Source: Paenibacillus sp. PK3_47
GTDB lineage: Bacteria > Bacillota > Bacilli > Paenibacillales > Paenibacillaceae
Direction of reading: 5' to 3'
Length of the DNA: 64,000 nt
Assembly (NCBI RefSeq): GCF_023520895.1
Contig: NZ_CP026029.1
Span: 5,456,001-5,520,000, forward strand
The position numbers and the translations under genes are program-made. This document shows, piece after piece, positions 42,873 through 52,901 of this stretch (position 1 is the first letter of the stretch; every line of letters begins with the position of its first letter). The notes below the pieces were generated by a model. It had not been told where the DNA came from, searched no databases, and worked only from the letters and a program-made list of their open reading frames with translations.

Positions 42873-42950
42873 TTGAAGGAGATTTATCAGACAGAAGATC
42901 AAGTTAGTTACTTTAAAGGCGAGGAATCGCCGGAGGAGCGATGGAAATGA
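42873..42950 (+). CDS. Candidate 25-residue leader ORF coupled to the NUDIX gene
   Basis: TTG at 42873 follows AAAGGATG. The frame reads LKEIYQTEDQVSYFKGEESP and ends EERWK, with its TGA overlapping the NUDIX ATG as ATGA (42947-42950). The NUDIX ribosome site GGAGGAG lies inside it. It could be a translated leader that couples NUDIX translation, or the remnant of a larger upstream domain. Confidence 0.4.
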   Translation: MKEIYQTEDQVSYFKGEESPEERWK

Positions 42951-43429
42951 TAATGCCCGTTCATATCGTAGCTGTCGGAGGAATCGTGGAAAATGAGCAA
43001 GGAGAAATCCTGCTGGTCAAAACGTACCGTGGCGGATGGGTATTCCCGGGAGGGCAGGTGGAGGCCGGGGAGACATTGACGGACGCGCTGGCCAGAGAGA
43101 TCAAGGAAGAAAGCGGAATAGACGCAGTGGTTTCAAATCTTATCGGAGTGTACTCCAACACAGGAACATATAAGGGGTATGACGGGGTAACGGATGTTCC
43201 GACTAAAGTGATAATGGATTTTACGTGCAAGCCTGTAGGCGGTGAACTGGGGACGTCAGATGAAACCTCCGACAGCCGCTGGGTGGCGAAAGATCAGGTG
43301 CTTAGGTACATAACCAGCCCGGTGATCGTCACGCGTTATCAGGCGTATCTTGATTTTGCCGGAAATGTGGGCTATATGGCTTATGAGACAAAACCGGAGT
43401 TTAAGGTGTCGCTGGAAAGAAACATTTAA
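42947..43429 (+). CDS. NUDIX hydrolase
   Basis: Three ATG codons lie close together; 42947 has the best spacing to GGAGGAG and forms an ATGA overlap with the short upstream frame. This gives 160 residues. The Nudix box, GGQVEAGETLTDALAREIKE followed by ESGI, begins near residue 36 and contains all the conserved Glu that bind Mg. It is cytoplasmic. The family hydrolyses nucleoside diphosphate derivatives, but the exact substrate (oxidised nucleotide, ADP-ribose or other) is not evident. A reverse-strand terminator remnant follows. Confidence 0.88.
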   Translation: MIMPVHIVAVGGIVENEQGEILLVKTYRGGWVFPGGQVEAGETLTDALAREIKEESGIDAVVSNLIGVYSNTGTYKGYDGVTDVPTKVIMDFTCKPVGGELGTSDETSDSRWVAKDQVLRYITSPVIVTRYQAYLDFAGNVGYMAYETKPEFKVSLERNI

Positions 43430-43451
43430 AAATACTATAGACTGTGGATTA

Positions 43452-43474
43452 TAAAAGCCCCCTTAATCGGGGGC
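43452..43474 (-). terminator. Reverse-strand terminator facing the decayed gene
   Basis: GCCCCC-TTAATC-GGGGGC with a T-rich tail (TTTTAT) on the reverse strand only. Confidence 0.65.
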
Positions 43475-43487
43475 AGCAGCTGTAAAC

Positions 43488-43715
43488 TCACTTCTGTCCA
43501 GCACCCAAATCATAGATAACCGCCATAACCCTGCCCGGCATTAACCACGACTCCCCCTCAAAGCTGCTGTCCTCAGCAATAGTTCCTGTTCCGTATAACC
43601 ATGCTGCCGATGCTGCAGCTTTTCAACCAATGAGTCTCTGGCTTCGTAATCTTCTATATAATAGATGTAACCGGCGGAGCTTAGAGCGTATCCGTTCTGC
43701 TGCGGGAAAAATGCA
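43488..43715 (-). pseudogene. Frameshifted remnant of a reverse-strand gene
   Basis: On the reverse strand one frame reads NGYALSSAGYIYYIEDYEAR, then DSLVEKLQHRQHGYTEQELL, and then stops. A neighbouring frame continues in register as EDSSFEGESWLMPGRVMAVI and YDLGAGQK to a stop at 43488, and an intrinsic terminator for this strand lies just beyond. The start is also out of frame. This looks like a small gene broken by at least one frameshift. I do not recognise the family. The rest of 43430-44167 holds the class B repeat. Confidence 0.5.
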
Positions 43716-43897
43716 TTTTATACATTAGATTACTTGAAAATCGGGGGGAATCCCATTCTAGGTATTTGGTGCAGCAGAATTCAGGAATATGGAGGCATTT
43801 CAGCAAATTCAATAGATCAGACTTGGCCTGATTTTAAAAGAGGGTTGGATAGACGAACGCTCTAAGAAAGCACTTTTCCACAAAATGTATAATCAAC

Positions 43898-44084
43898 CTA
43901 GCTGTATTTCCTGCAACTAAATCGCCCTCTTTTCGTCGGGGGAACGCTTTAGCTGTACTTTCTGCAGTTAAAAATCACCAAATCCTATAAAAGAAAGTTT
44001 CCGGGCGTTTTTAATTGTACAGAATGCAGTTAAGCCTATAAATCAGACTTTTGACAATCTTTTAAATGCAGAAAATGCAGTTAT
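43898..44084. repeat. Tetra-palindromic intergenic element, class B copy 2
   Basis: Units at 43898-43920, 43949-43971, 44011-44033 and 44062-44084; centres 43909, 43960, 44022 and 44073 (51, 62, 51). Cores TGTA/TGCA; middle TTTC in units 1-2 and GAA in units 3-4. Confidence 0.85.
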
Positions 44085-44167
44085 CCGCTAAGCGCTGAAC
44101 AGTCGCCCGTTTAACAACCCCCCATTCCGTCAAAGCTGATAAAAAGCTGGCAACAGGAGGGATTAGT

Positions 44168-44389
44168 ATGCGTGGCACTATGGCTCGCCGGGTTGGGATG
44201 GCGCTGGTTCTGCTGCTTGGGGCAACAGGATGTACGACGTCTTACCAGGCACCCGGGTATGTAGAAATCCAGAGGATGACTGAGCTCGATGGGGGACCGG
44301 ATCTGCTTCAACAGGATCGTCCGTTATCTCCGGTAATGAGGGATGTGTATGACCGCTCCATTCCTGAGGATGTGTATTCAACGCAGTAG
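44168..44389 (+). CDS. Small lipoprotein, 73 residues
   Basis: ATG at 44168 is preceded by AACAGGAGGG. Residues 1-22 form a signal peptide (ARRVGMALVLLLGATGC) with lipobox GATGC, so Cys22 should be lipidated. The mature part (about 50 residues) is polar and acidic and has no motif I can name. It is followed by a GNAT gene after 83 bp with its own ribosome site. Probably a small exported protein of unknown role. Confidence 0.65.
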   Translation: MRGTMARRVGMALVLLLGATGCTTSYQAPGYVEIQRMTELDGGPDLLQQDRPLSPVMRDVYDRSIPEDVYSTQ

Positions 44390-44472
44390 CCCCGTAACTA
44401 TACAGAAAGCCGAAAATTCTGTATAATTGGTCAACTATCATTTGGATAGCAAAGAGAGGAGACCGAAGGATA

Positions 44473-44916
44473 ATGGCTGCAGAAATTGTGCATGTGACAT
44501 CAGAAGAACAGCTCCGGCTGGGGCTGGATATCCGCAAAAAGGTGTTTGTGGAGGAGCAGAAGGTACCGGCAGATTTAGAAATTGATGAGTATGATGTAAT
44601 CGGTGATAATGCACACCATATTGTGATTATGGATGAAGGCCTTCCGGTAGCTACCGGACGCTTGATTTATTATAAGGCGGGAACCGCCAAAATGCAGCGT
44701 ATCGCCGTGCTCAAGGAATACCGCAGCAAAGGGTACGGACGGGTTCTTTTACTCGCCATGGAGGAGCTGGCCCGTGATCTGGGGCTTGAATTTTCGGTAT
44801 TGGACAGCCAGTGCCAGGCAGAAGAGTTCTACAGCAGGCTGGGATACGAAGTGATCTCCCCGGAACCGTTTTATGACGCCGGGATTTTGCATGTAAGGAT
44901 GCAGAAAGCGCTGTAA
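44473..44916 (+). CDS. GNAT N-acetyltransferase (YjcF/ElaA-like)
   Basis: The product has 147 residues. The opening (IVHVTSEEQLRLGLDIRKKV FVEEQKVPADLE) is characteristic of the YjcF group. QRIAVLKEYRSKGYGRVLLL (about 76-95) contains the acetyl-CoA R-x-x-G-x-G/A loop, followed by LDSQCQAEEFYSRLGYE. The enzyme is cytoplasmic, with an unknown amine acceptor. The start is preceded by AGAGGAGA. Followed by a DUF3892 gene. Confidence 0.87.
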   Translation: MAAEIVHVTSEEQLRLGLDIRKKVFVEEQKVPADLEIDEYDVIGDNAHHIVIMDEGLPVATGRLIYYKAGTAKMQRIAVLKEYRSKGYGRVLLLAMEELARDLGLEFSVLDSQCQAEEFYSRLGYEVISPEPFYDAGILHVRMQKAL

Positions 44917-45004
44917 CGATTAAGCAGATACATACGTTTTCCAATTCCGGGACAAGCTACAGGTGAGCCTTTTGGCCAATCCAAGCGTGAAGGAGAGAAT
45001 CCTT

Positions 45005-45241
45005 ATGATTAACAATGAACGCGAAAGATTTGTGGCAGCCCGGCGTAACGGTGACGGTGACCTGACCAGCTTCCAGACCTCTACAGGACGTGTGCTGGAG
45101 TACCAGCAGGCGCTGCAGGAGGTTCAGGCCGGTGGGATTGCCGGTGTGAACGTATTTAAAGGCAGAGATGGTGAAATGTATATCCGCGGCGATGCAGACG
45201 GTGATCCGACGAACAATTTGGACCAGCTTCCGCAATTCTAA
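45005..45241 (+). CDS. DUF3892 family small protein
   Basis: I use ATG 45005, preceded by GAAGGAGA, not an upstream codon at 44963; 78 residues. The sequence RFVAARRNGDGDLTSFQTST and VNVFKGRDGEMYIRGDADGD are typical of DUF3892, a short beta-rich domain widespread in Firmicutes, often with multiple Gly-Asp turns. No signal peptide. Function unknown. Ends at a strong terminator. Confidence 0.8.
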   Translation: MINNERERFVAARRNGDGDLTSFQTSTGRVLEYQQALQEVQAGGIAGVNVFKGRDGEMYIRGDADGDPTNNLDQLPQF

Positions 45242-45253
45242 GCCGCATCTCAT

Positions 45254-45299
45254 AAAAACGGCCAGGCAGCGTAATTGACGTTGTCCGGCCGGTTTTTTT
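45254..45299 (+). terminator. Terminator after the DUF3892 gene
   Basis: AAAACGGCCAGGC pairs with the CCGGCCGGTTTT region, followed by TTT. It may also serve the convergent MBL gene. Confidence 0.8.
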
Positions 45300-45307
45300 G
45301 CCCTTTT

Positions 45308-46045
45308 TTACAGTGAATAAATCTTATGCTGCTCCAAAAAATCCATTTCACCCGTCCTGCCCTCAAAATCAGGTTTCCGGTCACTGTAATGCATGAGCAG
45401 AATCAGTCTGCGCACATCTTCAGGCAAGGACATCAGTTCCTTGAGCGTGGTATGGACATGGCCTGGTCCCGTGAGCTGGCAATCATGCAGTATCTTCCGT
45501 ACGCCCTCTTTGCGCACAAGCTTAAGCAGGAGCTCAGGCTGGAATGTCATATCCGCACTGTAAAATACATCCTCATTCAGCAGCAGCGAGTAGCTGTCCC
45601 TTCCCTGGATATGCGGGGTACGGATCAGTTTAAAGGTGATATCCTCGGAAAGTTCGCAGTAGCGATCCGCCTGCAGTGGCTTAATCTCAAACATATCCGC
45701 CAGCCGTTCCGCCCGGGCTTTGGCCGCCAGACCTTTTTGAAGAAGATGCTGCCATAACGGATCAACCAAGGTTTCGCTCAGCAGCAGCCTCATTTTCCTG
45801 CCATGGTCCTTCATGCTGCCCGCAAGGCTGGCAAGACCGCCGACATGATCATCGTGAATATGCGTAATCAGCACCGCATCAATTTCGTGGAAGCTTTTGC
45901 CCATTTGCCTCATCGCGGCGGGTGCTGTAGTTCCGCAATCAATGAGCAGTGTATAGCCTTGCCCCAGCAGCAATCCGTTATTATTATAGTAGCTTTTGGA
46001 AAAAGCATCGCCTGTACCCAGCATTTGCAGGTTTACAACATTCAT
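45308..46045 (-). CDS. MBL fold metallo-hydrolase (YhfI-like)
   Basis: ATG 46045 (MNVVNLQML) follows GGAGG at nine bases and is preferred to 46090; 245 residues. LITHIHDDHVGG is the HxHxDH zinc-binding motif of the metallo-beta-lactamase/RNase Z fold; LLIDCGTTAP precedes it, and LLMHYSDRKPDF near the end supplies the last His. It is cytoplasmic and lacks the RNase Z exosite insertion. Family members include tRNA-processing and phosphodiesterase enzymes; substrate not predictable. It is divergent from the secreted protein at 46210. Confidence 0.82.
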   Translation of the reverse strand: MNVVNLQMLGTGDAFSKSYYNNNGLLLGQGYTLLIDCGTTAPAAMRQMGKSFHEIDAVLITHIHDDHVGGLASLAGSMKDHGRKMRLLLSETLVDPLWQHLLQKGLAAKARAERLADMFEIKPLQADRYCELSEDITFKLIRTPHIQGRDSYSLLLNEDVFYSADMTFQPELLLKLVRKEGVRKILHDCQLTGPGHVHTTLKELMSLPEDVRRLILLMHYSDRKPDFEGRTGEMDFLEQHKIYSL

Positions 46046-46209
46046 CACAGGAGGCCTCCATCTATCCGTGTTTTCTTCAAGGTTTCGCACTTATGAAAAT
46101 ATAGTAACACTTTTCGTGAAAGTTATGAAATTTTTGCCGGACCCCGCGCAACTTGTGGCATGAACGGAAGTATATATTAACAGCATGAATTACTTGGGGG
46201 TCTCTAGCG

Positions 46210-46761
46210 ATGAGATGGAAAAAAATTGCTCTGTGCGTATGTGTATTTTCCCTGATGGGAAGCTCAATGCTGTTCGCTGATGCAGTAAGTCAAAAAGTCA
46301 GAGTGTGGAGCAATGGCAAAGAGCTGGCTGACGGGGGCTATTTAATAGACGGCAAAACCTATATTCCGGCCCGGGAAGCAGGGGGAGTCGTCAACTGGGA
46401 CGATTCAGGCAAAGTAACCATTATTAAACCAAACGTGCATATTGTTCTGTTTAAGGGAGACACTGTGTTCGGGAACGTAAACGTCGGCAAGCTCAAAATC
46501 AAGGTGCTGACACAGGTGGACAGCCTTACAGAGGATGTAGCGGCCGTGAAGGTTGCCATAACCGATCCGTCCGGGAATGTGAAGGATATCCAATCACAGG
46601 AGCTGAGCGGCTCGAAGAAGGATAATTTCTGGTTCCCGACTTCGGAATTCACTTATGATTTCAAGGAAGCCGGGAAATACCGGGTAGGCTTTTACATCAA
46701 AGCTTCTAAAAATGCAGACTACGTACTTGTCTCGGAGAAGGTCATCACTGCGCTGCAATAA
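46210..46761 (+). CDS. Secreted stalk-domain protein, 183 residues
   Basis: Residues 1-24 are a signal peptide (WKKIALCVCVFSLMGSSMLF, cleavage near ADA). Residues 28-75 (VRVWSNGKELADGGYLIDGK TYIPAREAGGVVNW) are a short copper-amine-oxidase N-terminal-like domain. The C-terminal half is a beta-sandwich (DVAAVKVAITDPSGNVKDIQ) reminiscent of immunoglobulin-like modules. It is an exported protein of unknown function, related in layout to the gene at 40848. Confidence 0.75.
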   Translation: MRWKKIALCVCVFSLMGSSMLFADAVSQKVRVWSNGKELADGGYLIDGKTYIPAREAGGVVNWDDSGKVTIIKPNVHIVLFKGDTVFGNVNVGKLKIKVLTQVDSLTEDVAAVKVAITDPSGNVKDIQSQELSGSKKDNFWFPTSEFTYDFKEAGKYRVGFYIKASKNADYVLVSEKVITALQ

Positions 46762-46780
46762 CGGTTTTGCTGCCCTCAAA

Positions 46781-46810
46781 TTGACCTGAACTTGTCTTAC
46801 GTGTTACGAT
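46781..46810 (+). promoter_or_regulatory. Promoter of the DUF1292 gene
   Basis: TTGACC (46781-46786), 18-bp spacer, TACGAT (46805-46810), 40 bp before the start. Confidence 0.55.
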
Positions 46811-46850
46811 ACCAAATGTAGGATAATTCAATTTAAAGTGAGGTATTTCA

Positions 46851-47174
46851 ATGAGCGATCACAAACATGAGCATGGCCATGAACATGGTGAAGCATGCGG
46901 TTGCGGACATGATCACGACCATGAGCACGAGGAGTTTGTGCTGACCTTGACGAACGAGCAGGGCGAAGATGTAGAAATGGTGCTGGTGGAAACGTTCGAT
47001 GTAGGCGAGAAGCTGTACGCTTTGCTGCTTGAACGCGAAAACCCTGAAGCTGACGGCATCATTCTGCGTATGGAAGAAGAAAATGAAGAAATGGTGCTTT
47101 ACAACATTGAAGATGAAGCTGAATGGAACGCTGTTGAGGCAGCTTACAATGAGCTGCTTGCACAGCAAGAATAG
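46851..47174 (+). CDS. DUF1292 protein with His-rich N-terminus
   Basis: The product has 107 residues. Residues 1-27 contain 11 His plus a CGC motif, a likely metal-binding tail (Zn, Ni or Cu). Residues 29-105 (FVLTLTNEQGEDVEMVLVET, YALLLERENPEADGIILRME, NIEDEAEWNAVEAAYNELLA) are the acidic DUF1292 (YrzB-like) domain. It is cytoplasmic. The family is often next to yrrK/mutS2-type genes but here stands alone. The His tail is not universal in the family and may be a metal store or chaperone. Confidence 0.85.
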   Translation: MSDHKHEHGHEHGEACGCGHDHDHEHEEFVLTLTNEQGEDVEMVLVETFDVGEKLYALLLERENPEADGIILRMEEENEEMVLYNIEDEAEWNAVEAAYNELLAQQE

Positions 47175-47308
47175 ATTTCAGTGAAGTATATCAGAGACAC
47201 GGCTGACCTGAGCAAGGCAGCAGTCTCTATGCACGAGAGGCTTGATCAAGAGCAGCGGTTCTCCGGTAACGGGGGATGGCTGCTTTTTGCTGTTCTACAT
47301 GCAAAATA

Positions 47309-47355
47309 ATAAGGCCGTCCCGAAAGTCATGGGGGACTGTTCGGGACGGCCTTGT
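47309..47355 (-). terminator. Terminator of the speA gene
   Basis: AAGGCCGTCCCGAA pairs with TTCGGGACGGCCTT; the reverse strand continues ATTATTTTG. Confidence 0.8.
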
Positions 47356-47380
47356 GCAAACTCAGGAAGCAGACAGCCTG

Positions 47381-48856
47381 TTAGGAGATCGGCTCAGCTT
47401 CGACAATGACTTTGACAAAATTGATGCTGCGGTCCTCGGGGCCTTTAACCGGCAGCCCAATTTCCACGTGGTCGATGATATAGTCAATGTTATCCTGGGT
47501 AATAACTTCACCGGGAAGCAAAATCGGGATGCCCGGAGGATACACATAGATAAATTCAGCAATGATATAACCGGCTGACTCCCGGAACGGAACAACCTGG
47601 GTATCGGCATAGAAAGCATCTCTCGGGATCAGGGCAAGCTGCGGAATTTCCGGTACCTGCACCTTAAGCTCGTAGATTTCGCCTTTGCTGTAGTGAATGG
47701 CTGACAATACCCGCAGGGCGGAGATCAGCTTGTCTACCGATTCCTGTGTATCACCAGGGGTAATCAGGCAAAGAATGTTATACATGTCGCTCAGTTCGAC
47801 TTCAATATTATACTTCTGGCGCAGCCAGTTCTCTGTTTCATAACCGGTGATGCCCAGATGGCGGACGTGAATATTAAGTTTGGTCGGATCAATATTGAAG
47901 GTGGCTTCCGTGCCGAGAATCTCTCTGCCGAAGCTGTACAGGCCGTCAATATTGTTAATCTCATTCCGGGCATAATTGGACAGTGCAATAGCCCGCGCTG
48001 CCATTTCATGGCCGTTCAGGGCAAGATTGCGTCTGGAGGTATCCAGGGATGCCAGCAGAACATATGAAGTTGAAGTTGTAGTCAGCATACTGAGAATCGT
48101 CTGTACCCGCTGCGGGTTCACCAGACCGGTCTTGGCATTCACATTGAGCACGGAGCTTTGCGTCATCGAACCGCCCAGCTTGTGTACACTGGTTGCCGCC
48201 ATATCCGCACCGGCCTGCATGGCCGATACCGGCAGATCCTCGTGAAAATGAATCAATACCCCATGTGCCTCGTCCACAAGTACGGGAACGCCGTAGCTGT
48301 GGGCCAGATCCACAATCGAACGGAGGTCGGCGCAGACGCCAAAATACGTTGGATTGATTACTAGAACGCCTTTAGCGTCCGGATGACGCCTAAGAGCCTT
48401 TTCCAGCGAGCTGGTGGTAATGCCGTGGTCTATCCCAAGATTCTCATCCTGAACAGGAGAGACGAAAATAGGCTTGGCTCCGGAGAAAATAATCGCCGAC
48501 ATCACAGATTTGTGAATGTTGCGCGGCACAATAATTTTGTCTCCTTCCGAGCAGACAGAGAGGATCATAGTCATGATGGCATTGCTCGTGCCTTGTACGC
48601 TAAAATACGTATAATCGGCGCCGAAAGCCTTCGCAGCCAGCTTTTGAGCTTCTTGTATCACGCCTGTAGGCTGATGAAGATCATCAAGCGGTGCGATATT
48701 GATCAAATCTATGGATAGAGCGTTATCGCCGATAAACTCACGGAATTCGGCATCGGTTCCTAGCCCCTTCTTATGCCCGGGAATATGAAATTGAACAGGG
48801 TTTCCGGCGGCATGCTTTTTAAGAGCGGTGAAGAGGGGAGTACGGTGTTGATCCAT
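47381..48856 (-). CDS. speA: Arginine/lysine/ornithine decarboxylase, SpeA type
   Basis: The product has 491 residues, matching Bacillus SpeA (about 490). This is the short PLP fold type I form without the N-terminal wing. The PLP lysine is in SVHKLGGSMTQSS, and LVDEAHGVLIHF is the Asp/His pair over the pyridine ring. The C-terminal domain ends VYPPGIPILLPGE, the family hallmark. It decarboxylates arginine to agmatine for polyamine synthesis, although lysine specificity cannot be excluded. No speE/speB gene is adjacent. It is divergent from an MFS transporter. Confidence 0.88.
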   Translation of the reverse strand: MDQHRTPLFTALKKHAAGNPVQFHIPGHKKGLGTDAEFREFIGDNALSIDLINIAPLDDLHQPTGVIQEAQKLAAKAFGADYTYFSVQGTSNAIMTMILSVCSEGDKIIVPRNIHKSVMSAIIFSGAKPIFVSPVQDENLGIDHGITTSSLEKALRRHPDAKGVLVINPTYFGVCADLRSIVDLAHSYGVPVLVDEAHGVLIHFHEDLPVSAMQAGADMAATSVHKLGGSMTQSSVLNVNAKTGLVNPQRVQTILSMLTTTSTSYVLLASLDTSRRNLALNGHEMAARAIALSNYARNEINNIDGLYSFGREILGTEATFNIDPTKLNIHVRHLGITGYETENWLRQKYNIEVELSDMYNILCLITPGDTQESVDKLISALRVLSAIHYSKGEIYELKVQVPEIPQLALIPRDAFYADTQVVPFRESAGYIIAEFIYVYPPGIPILLPGEVITQDNIDYIIDHVEIGLPVKGPEDRSINFVKVIVEAEPIS

Positions 48857-48946
48857 TTAATGCTGTCACAACCTTTCGCGAAGAGTTATTTTACAAGCAA
48901 GCATCAGTATAACAAATCAATCAGCATAATACTAGGATGTGATGAA

Positions 48947-50227
48947 ATGTCTAGCAAAGAAACAGAACGTGTGCATATCAGTCTGGCCACCCCGTTTATT
49001 GTCGAAATGTGGGTCATCATTTTTCTGGTGGGTTTTGTGAAAGGCTCGCTGCTGGTAGCTTTGCTGCCTGTCTATATGGAGAATATTCTCGGCTTGTCAG
49101 TGACAACGGTCGGCCTGGCATTTGCACTGCAGTATTTGGGTGACAATCTTTTCCGCAGCCCTTCGGGCTGGGTGATGGGGCGGATCGGGTACCGCTGGAC
49201 CATGACAGGTTCTTTGCTCCTGATCGTTATTGCTGTCGGCATGATTATTTATGCCAAAGATGCGGTCTCCCTATCCGCAGCCTGCCTTATTTTTGGAATT
49301 GGAACATCACCGCTGTGGCCTTGCACGATGACAGGGATTACTGAGCTGGCCGGCTCCACGCAGAGCGGCAGCAGCGGAGCGGCGATGGGCGCGGTGGAGA
49401 TGGCTTCCCTTGCGGGAACCGGCATCGGACCGATCGCTGTTAACTTTCTGATGGATCACGGTGGCCAAAGCTACCGCATGGTATTTCTGGTGCTCATGGG
49501 CTGCGCAGCCGCAGTTGCCGCTGTGGCGCTTCTGCTGCCGTCAAGAATTGGCGGCGGCCAGGCATCCCGGGAAGTCCTGCAGGATAAGCTGGCAGCTGGA
49601 GCAGGTCCTAGGCAGCAGCCGCTCCACAATCTTATGCAAAAGATACGGGAGATGAGCGGCTCGCTGAAGGTGAGCCGGTGGCTGTTCCCGGCACTGTTCC
49701 TGCAGGCTTTCGCCATCGGCCTGATGACCCCGGTAGTGACGTTGTTTGCCCATTCCGAGCTGCATGTCTCGCCGAACCAGTTCAGTCTGCTGCTAATTGC
49801 CGGAGGGGGGATAACAGTCCTTGCCCTGATTCCGGCAGGAAAACTGGTTGACAGGTTCGGCACTTCTGTCTTCCTGAACACCGGATTTATGCTTGCTGCG
49901 TTTTCGCTCGCTTTTTTCTCCCAGGTACGCTGGCTTCCGCTGGCCTTCTGTGCTGTAGCTCTGGTTGGAATCAGCTATGCCCTGATCCTGCCGGCCTGGA
50001 ATGCCTATATCGCCAGACATGTCCCCAAGGGAGAACGGGGCACGGTATGGGGCTTATTCCTGACGCTGCAGGGCTCCGGGATGGTGGCCGGTCCGGTACT
50101 TTCCGGCAGACTATGGGATTCCGTCAGCCACAGTGCGCCATTTCTGGCCAGCTCGGCAGTGATGCTGCTGCTGTTCGGCCTGCATCTGCTGATCGTCCAC
50201 AGAACAAAATTGAAGCAGACAGGATAG
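48947..50227 (+). CDS. MFS transporter
   Basis: I use ATG 48947 (MSSKETERVHISL), giving 426 residues. An open frame extends to 48773, inside the divergent speA gene, which is unlikely to be coding. Twelve membrane helices are visible; RSPSGWVMGRIGYRWTM is the loop 2-3 motif A of the superfamily, repeated in the second half as IPAGKLVDRFGTSVFLNTG. The central loop (about residues 195-225) is basic and polar. Probably a drug or metabolite exporter; substrate unknown. Ribosome site is weak. Confidence 0.82.
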   Translation: MSSKETERVHISLATPFIVEMWVIIFLVGFVKGSLLVALLPVYMENILGLSVTTVGLAFALQYLGDNLFRSPSGWVMGRIGYRWTMTGSLLLIVIAVGMIIYAKDAVSLSAACLIFGIGTSPLWPCTMTGITELAGSTQSGSSGAAMGAVEMASLAGTGIGPIAVNFLMDHGGQSYRMVFLVLMGCAAAVAAVALLLPSRIGGGQASREVLQDKLAAGAGPRQQPLHNLMQKIREMSGSLKVSRWLFPALFLQAFAIGLMTPVVTLFAHSELHVSPNQFSLLLIAGGGITVLALIPAGKLVDRFGTSVFLNTGFMLAAFSLAFFSQVRWLPLAFCAVALVGISYALILPAWNAYIARHVPKGERGTVWGLFLTLQGSGMVAGPVLSGRLWDSVSHSAPFLASSAVMLLLFGLHLLIVHRTKLKQTG

Positions 50228-50465
50228 CCTGAGATTACGGATTTCTTCTAACTTCCTAAAAAACAGCAGCAGGCGTTTGGAAAGGGCGGGACGCGGGTAA
50301 AAATAGTCAATAAACCAAGTTACCGCTACATAATATGAAGTATAAAATAAGAGTAAAAGCAAGCACGATTTTTGTTAACAGGTGGAGGTCCGGCAGTCGG
50401 TTTTACTCTGGGTCAGGTTCATGATACATGCTTTGCCGGAGGCGGAGCTGTTAGGGGGGAGTGCC

Positions 50466-51062
50466 GTGAATAAACACGATGAAGTGGAGTACTGCAATGT
50501 GGAGCTGCGGTTTGAGAGACAGCATATCCAGGATCTGATCAAGGATTTGATTAAAGATGGCTATTCCCTGTACTGGAGCGAAAATGAGAATGTATTTCTG
50601 ATCTCGGTACGCACGGGACGCAAGCTGGTGAAGCTGCGCTTCCAGCGGATCAAGGACGGATATAAGCTGGTAGGGGATTACATGATCCGCGATGCCCGCC
50701 TGTCTGAGTGGATGGAGAAGCTGATTGGCGATATGCGGGGGCATGCTGTAGTGAAGCGGTTCCGTGACCGTCAGATTATTATTGAGAATATTTTATTCGG
50801 TGAAGTCATCCGGCTGGTGGAGATTTCCGGTTATCAGCAGCGGGTGCTGTATCAAAAAGGTCCTCTGCTTACAGATCAGGAGCTGAGCAAACTGTTCTAT
50901 TCCGCCGAAGGGGAAGAAAGAATCCGCCAGCGGAAAATAGAGGTTGATGAGCAGCTGGACCGACTGAATGAGGCGATGCGCAGCGGGGATTCCGAAGCGG
51001 CTGACGCCTGCATGGCCCGGCTGGGTGTGCTCACCCGGGAATTGAATATGCTGGAATGGTAA
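50466..51062 (+). CDS. Hypothetical cytoplasmic protein, 198 residues
   Basis: GTG at 50466 follows GGGGGGAG by five bases and starts VNKHDEVEYCNVELRFERQH; I prefer it to the in-frame start at 50382. The N-terminal half (IQDLIKDLIKDGYSLYWSEN, VRTGRKLVKLRFQRIKDGYK) is an alpha/beta region. The C-terminal 60 residues form a probable coiled coil (RQRKIEVDEQLDRLNEAMRS). No signal or membrane helix. I do not recognise the family. It is a single gene upstream of gndA. Confidence 0.65.
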   Translation: MNKHDEVEYCNVELRFERQHIQDLIKDLIKDGYSLYWSENENVFLISVRTGRKLVKLRFQRIKDGYKLVGDYMIRDARLSEWMEKLIGDMRGHAVVKRFRDRQIIIENILFGEVIRLVEISGYQQRVLYQKGPLLTDQELSKLFYSAEGEERIRQRKIEVDEQLDRLNEAMRSGDSEAADACMARLGVLTRELNMLEW

Positions 51063-51324
51063 CAGCTGATATTGTGCTTCAGGGCATCCCTAACCGGGGT
51101 GCCTTAAACTTTGTAATGCAAGTTGTTTACAGGGGTTCACTTCTGGCGGCAAAAACGGTAAAATAGTCATTGTGAGCAATTTCCTGCTTTATAGCGGATT
51201 TTGTCAATGATATTGATCTCTCTTTCGCAGAGCGGGCTTTGCTGTCGGTGATAAAGGATGGTATTGTTATACTGCGAGAAATGGAATTCACAAAAAATAC
51301 AGGGTGCAAAGGGTGGAGGACCAG

Positions 51325-52737
<1,413 letters not shown>

Positions 52738-52766
52738 TTATTGCGGCACAGCCGCTGGTATCAAGC

Positions 52767-52812
52767 GGCCCGAAAGGCCCCCCGCTTCCGGGCAGCCTTT
52801 CGGGCCTTTTTC
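52767..52812 (+). terminator. Terminator of gndA
   Basis: GGCCCGAAAGGC pairs with GCCTTTCGGGCC, followed by TTTTT. Confidence 0.9.
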
Positions 52813-52842
52813 TATTACCAGCTTAGAGAACATAGAAGTCCA

Positions 52843-52872
52843 TTGTGTAATGTTTTGGCCCTGTGTTATGAT
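52843..52872 (+). promoter_or_regulatory. Promoter of the shikimate kinase gene
   Basis: TTGTGT (52843-52848), 18-bp spacer, TATGAT (52867-52872), 30 bp before the start. Confidence 0.6.
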
Positions 52873-52901
52873 ATGACAAATGTTGCGGTTGGAGGGTAGA
52901 C

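Noticed and set aside
30720-44084. Tetra-palindromic elements considered as CRISPR arrays
   Set aside because: Only four units, each palindromic, two orientations per element, spacers homologous between copies of one class, and no cas genes.
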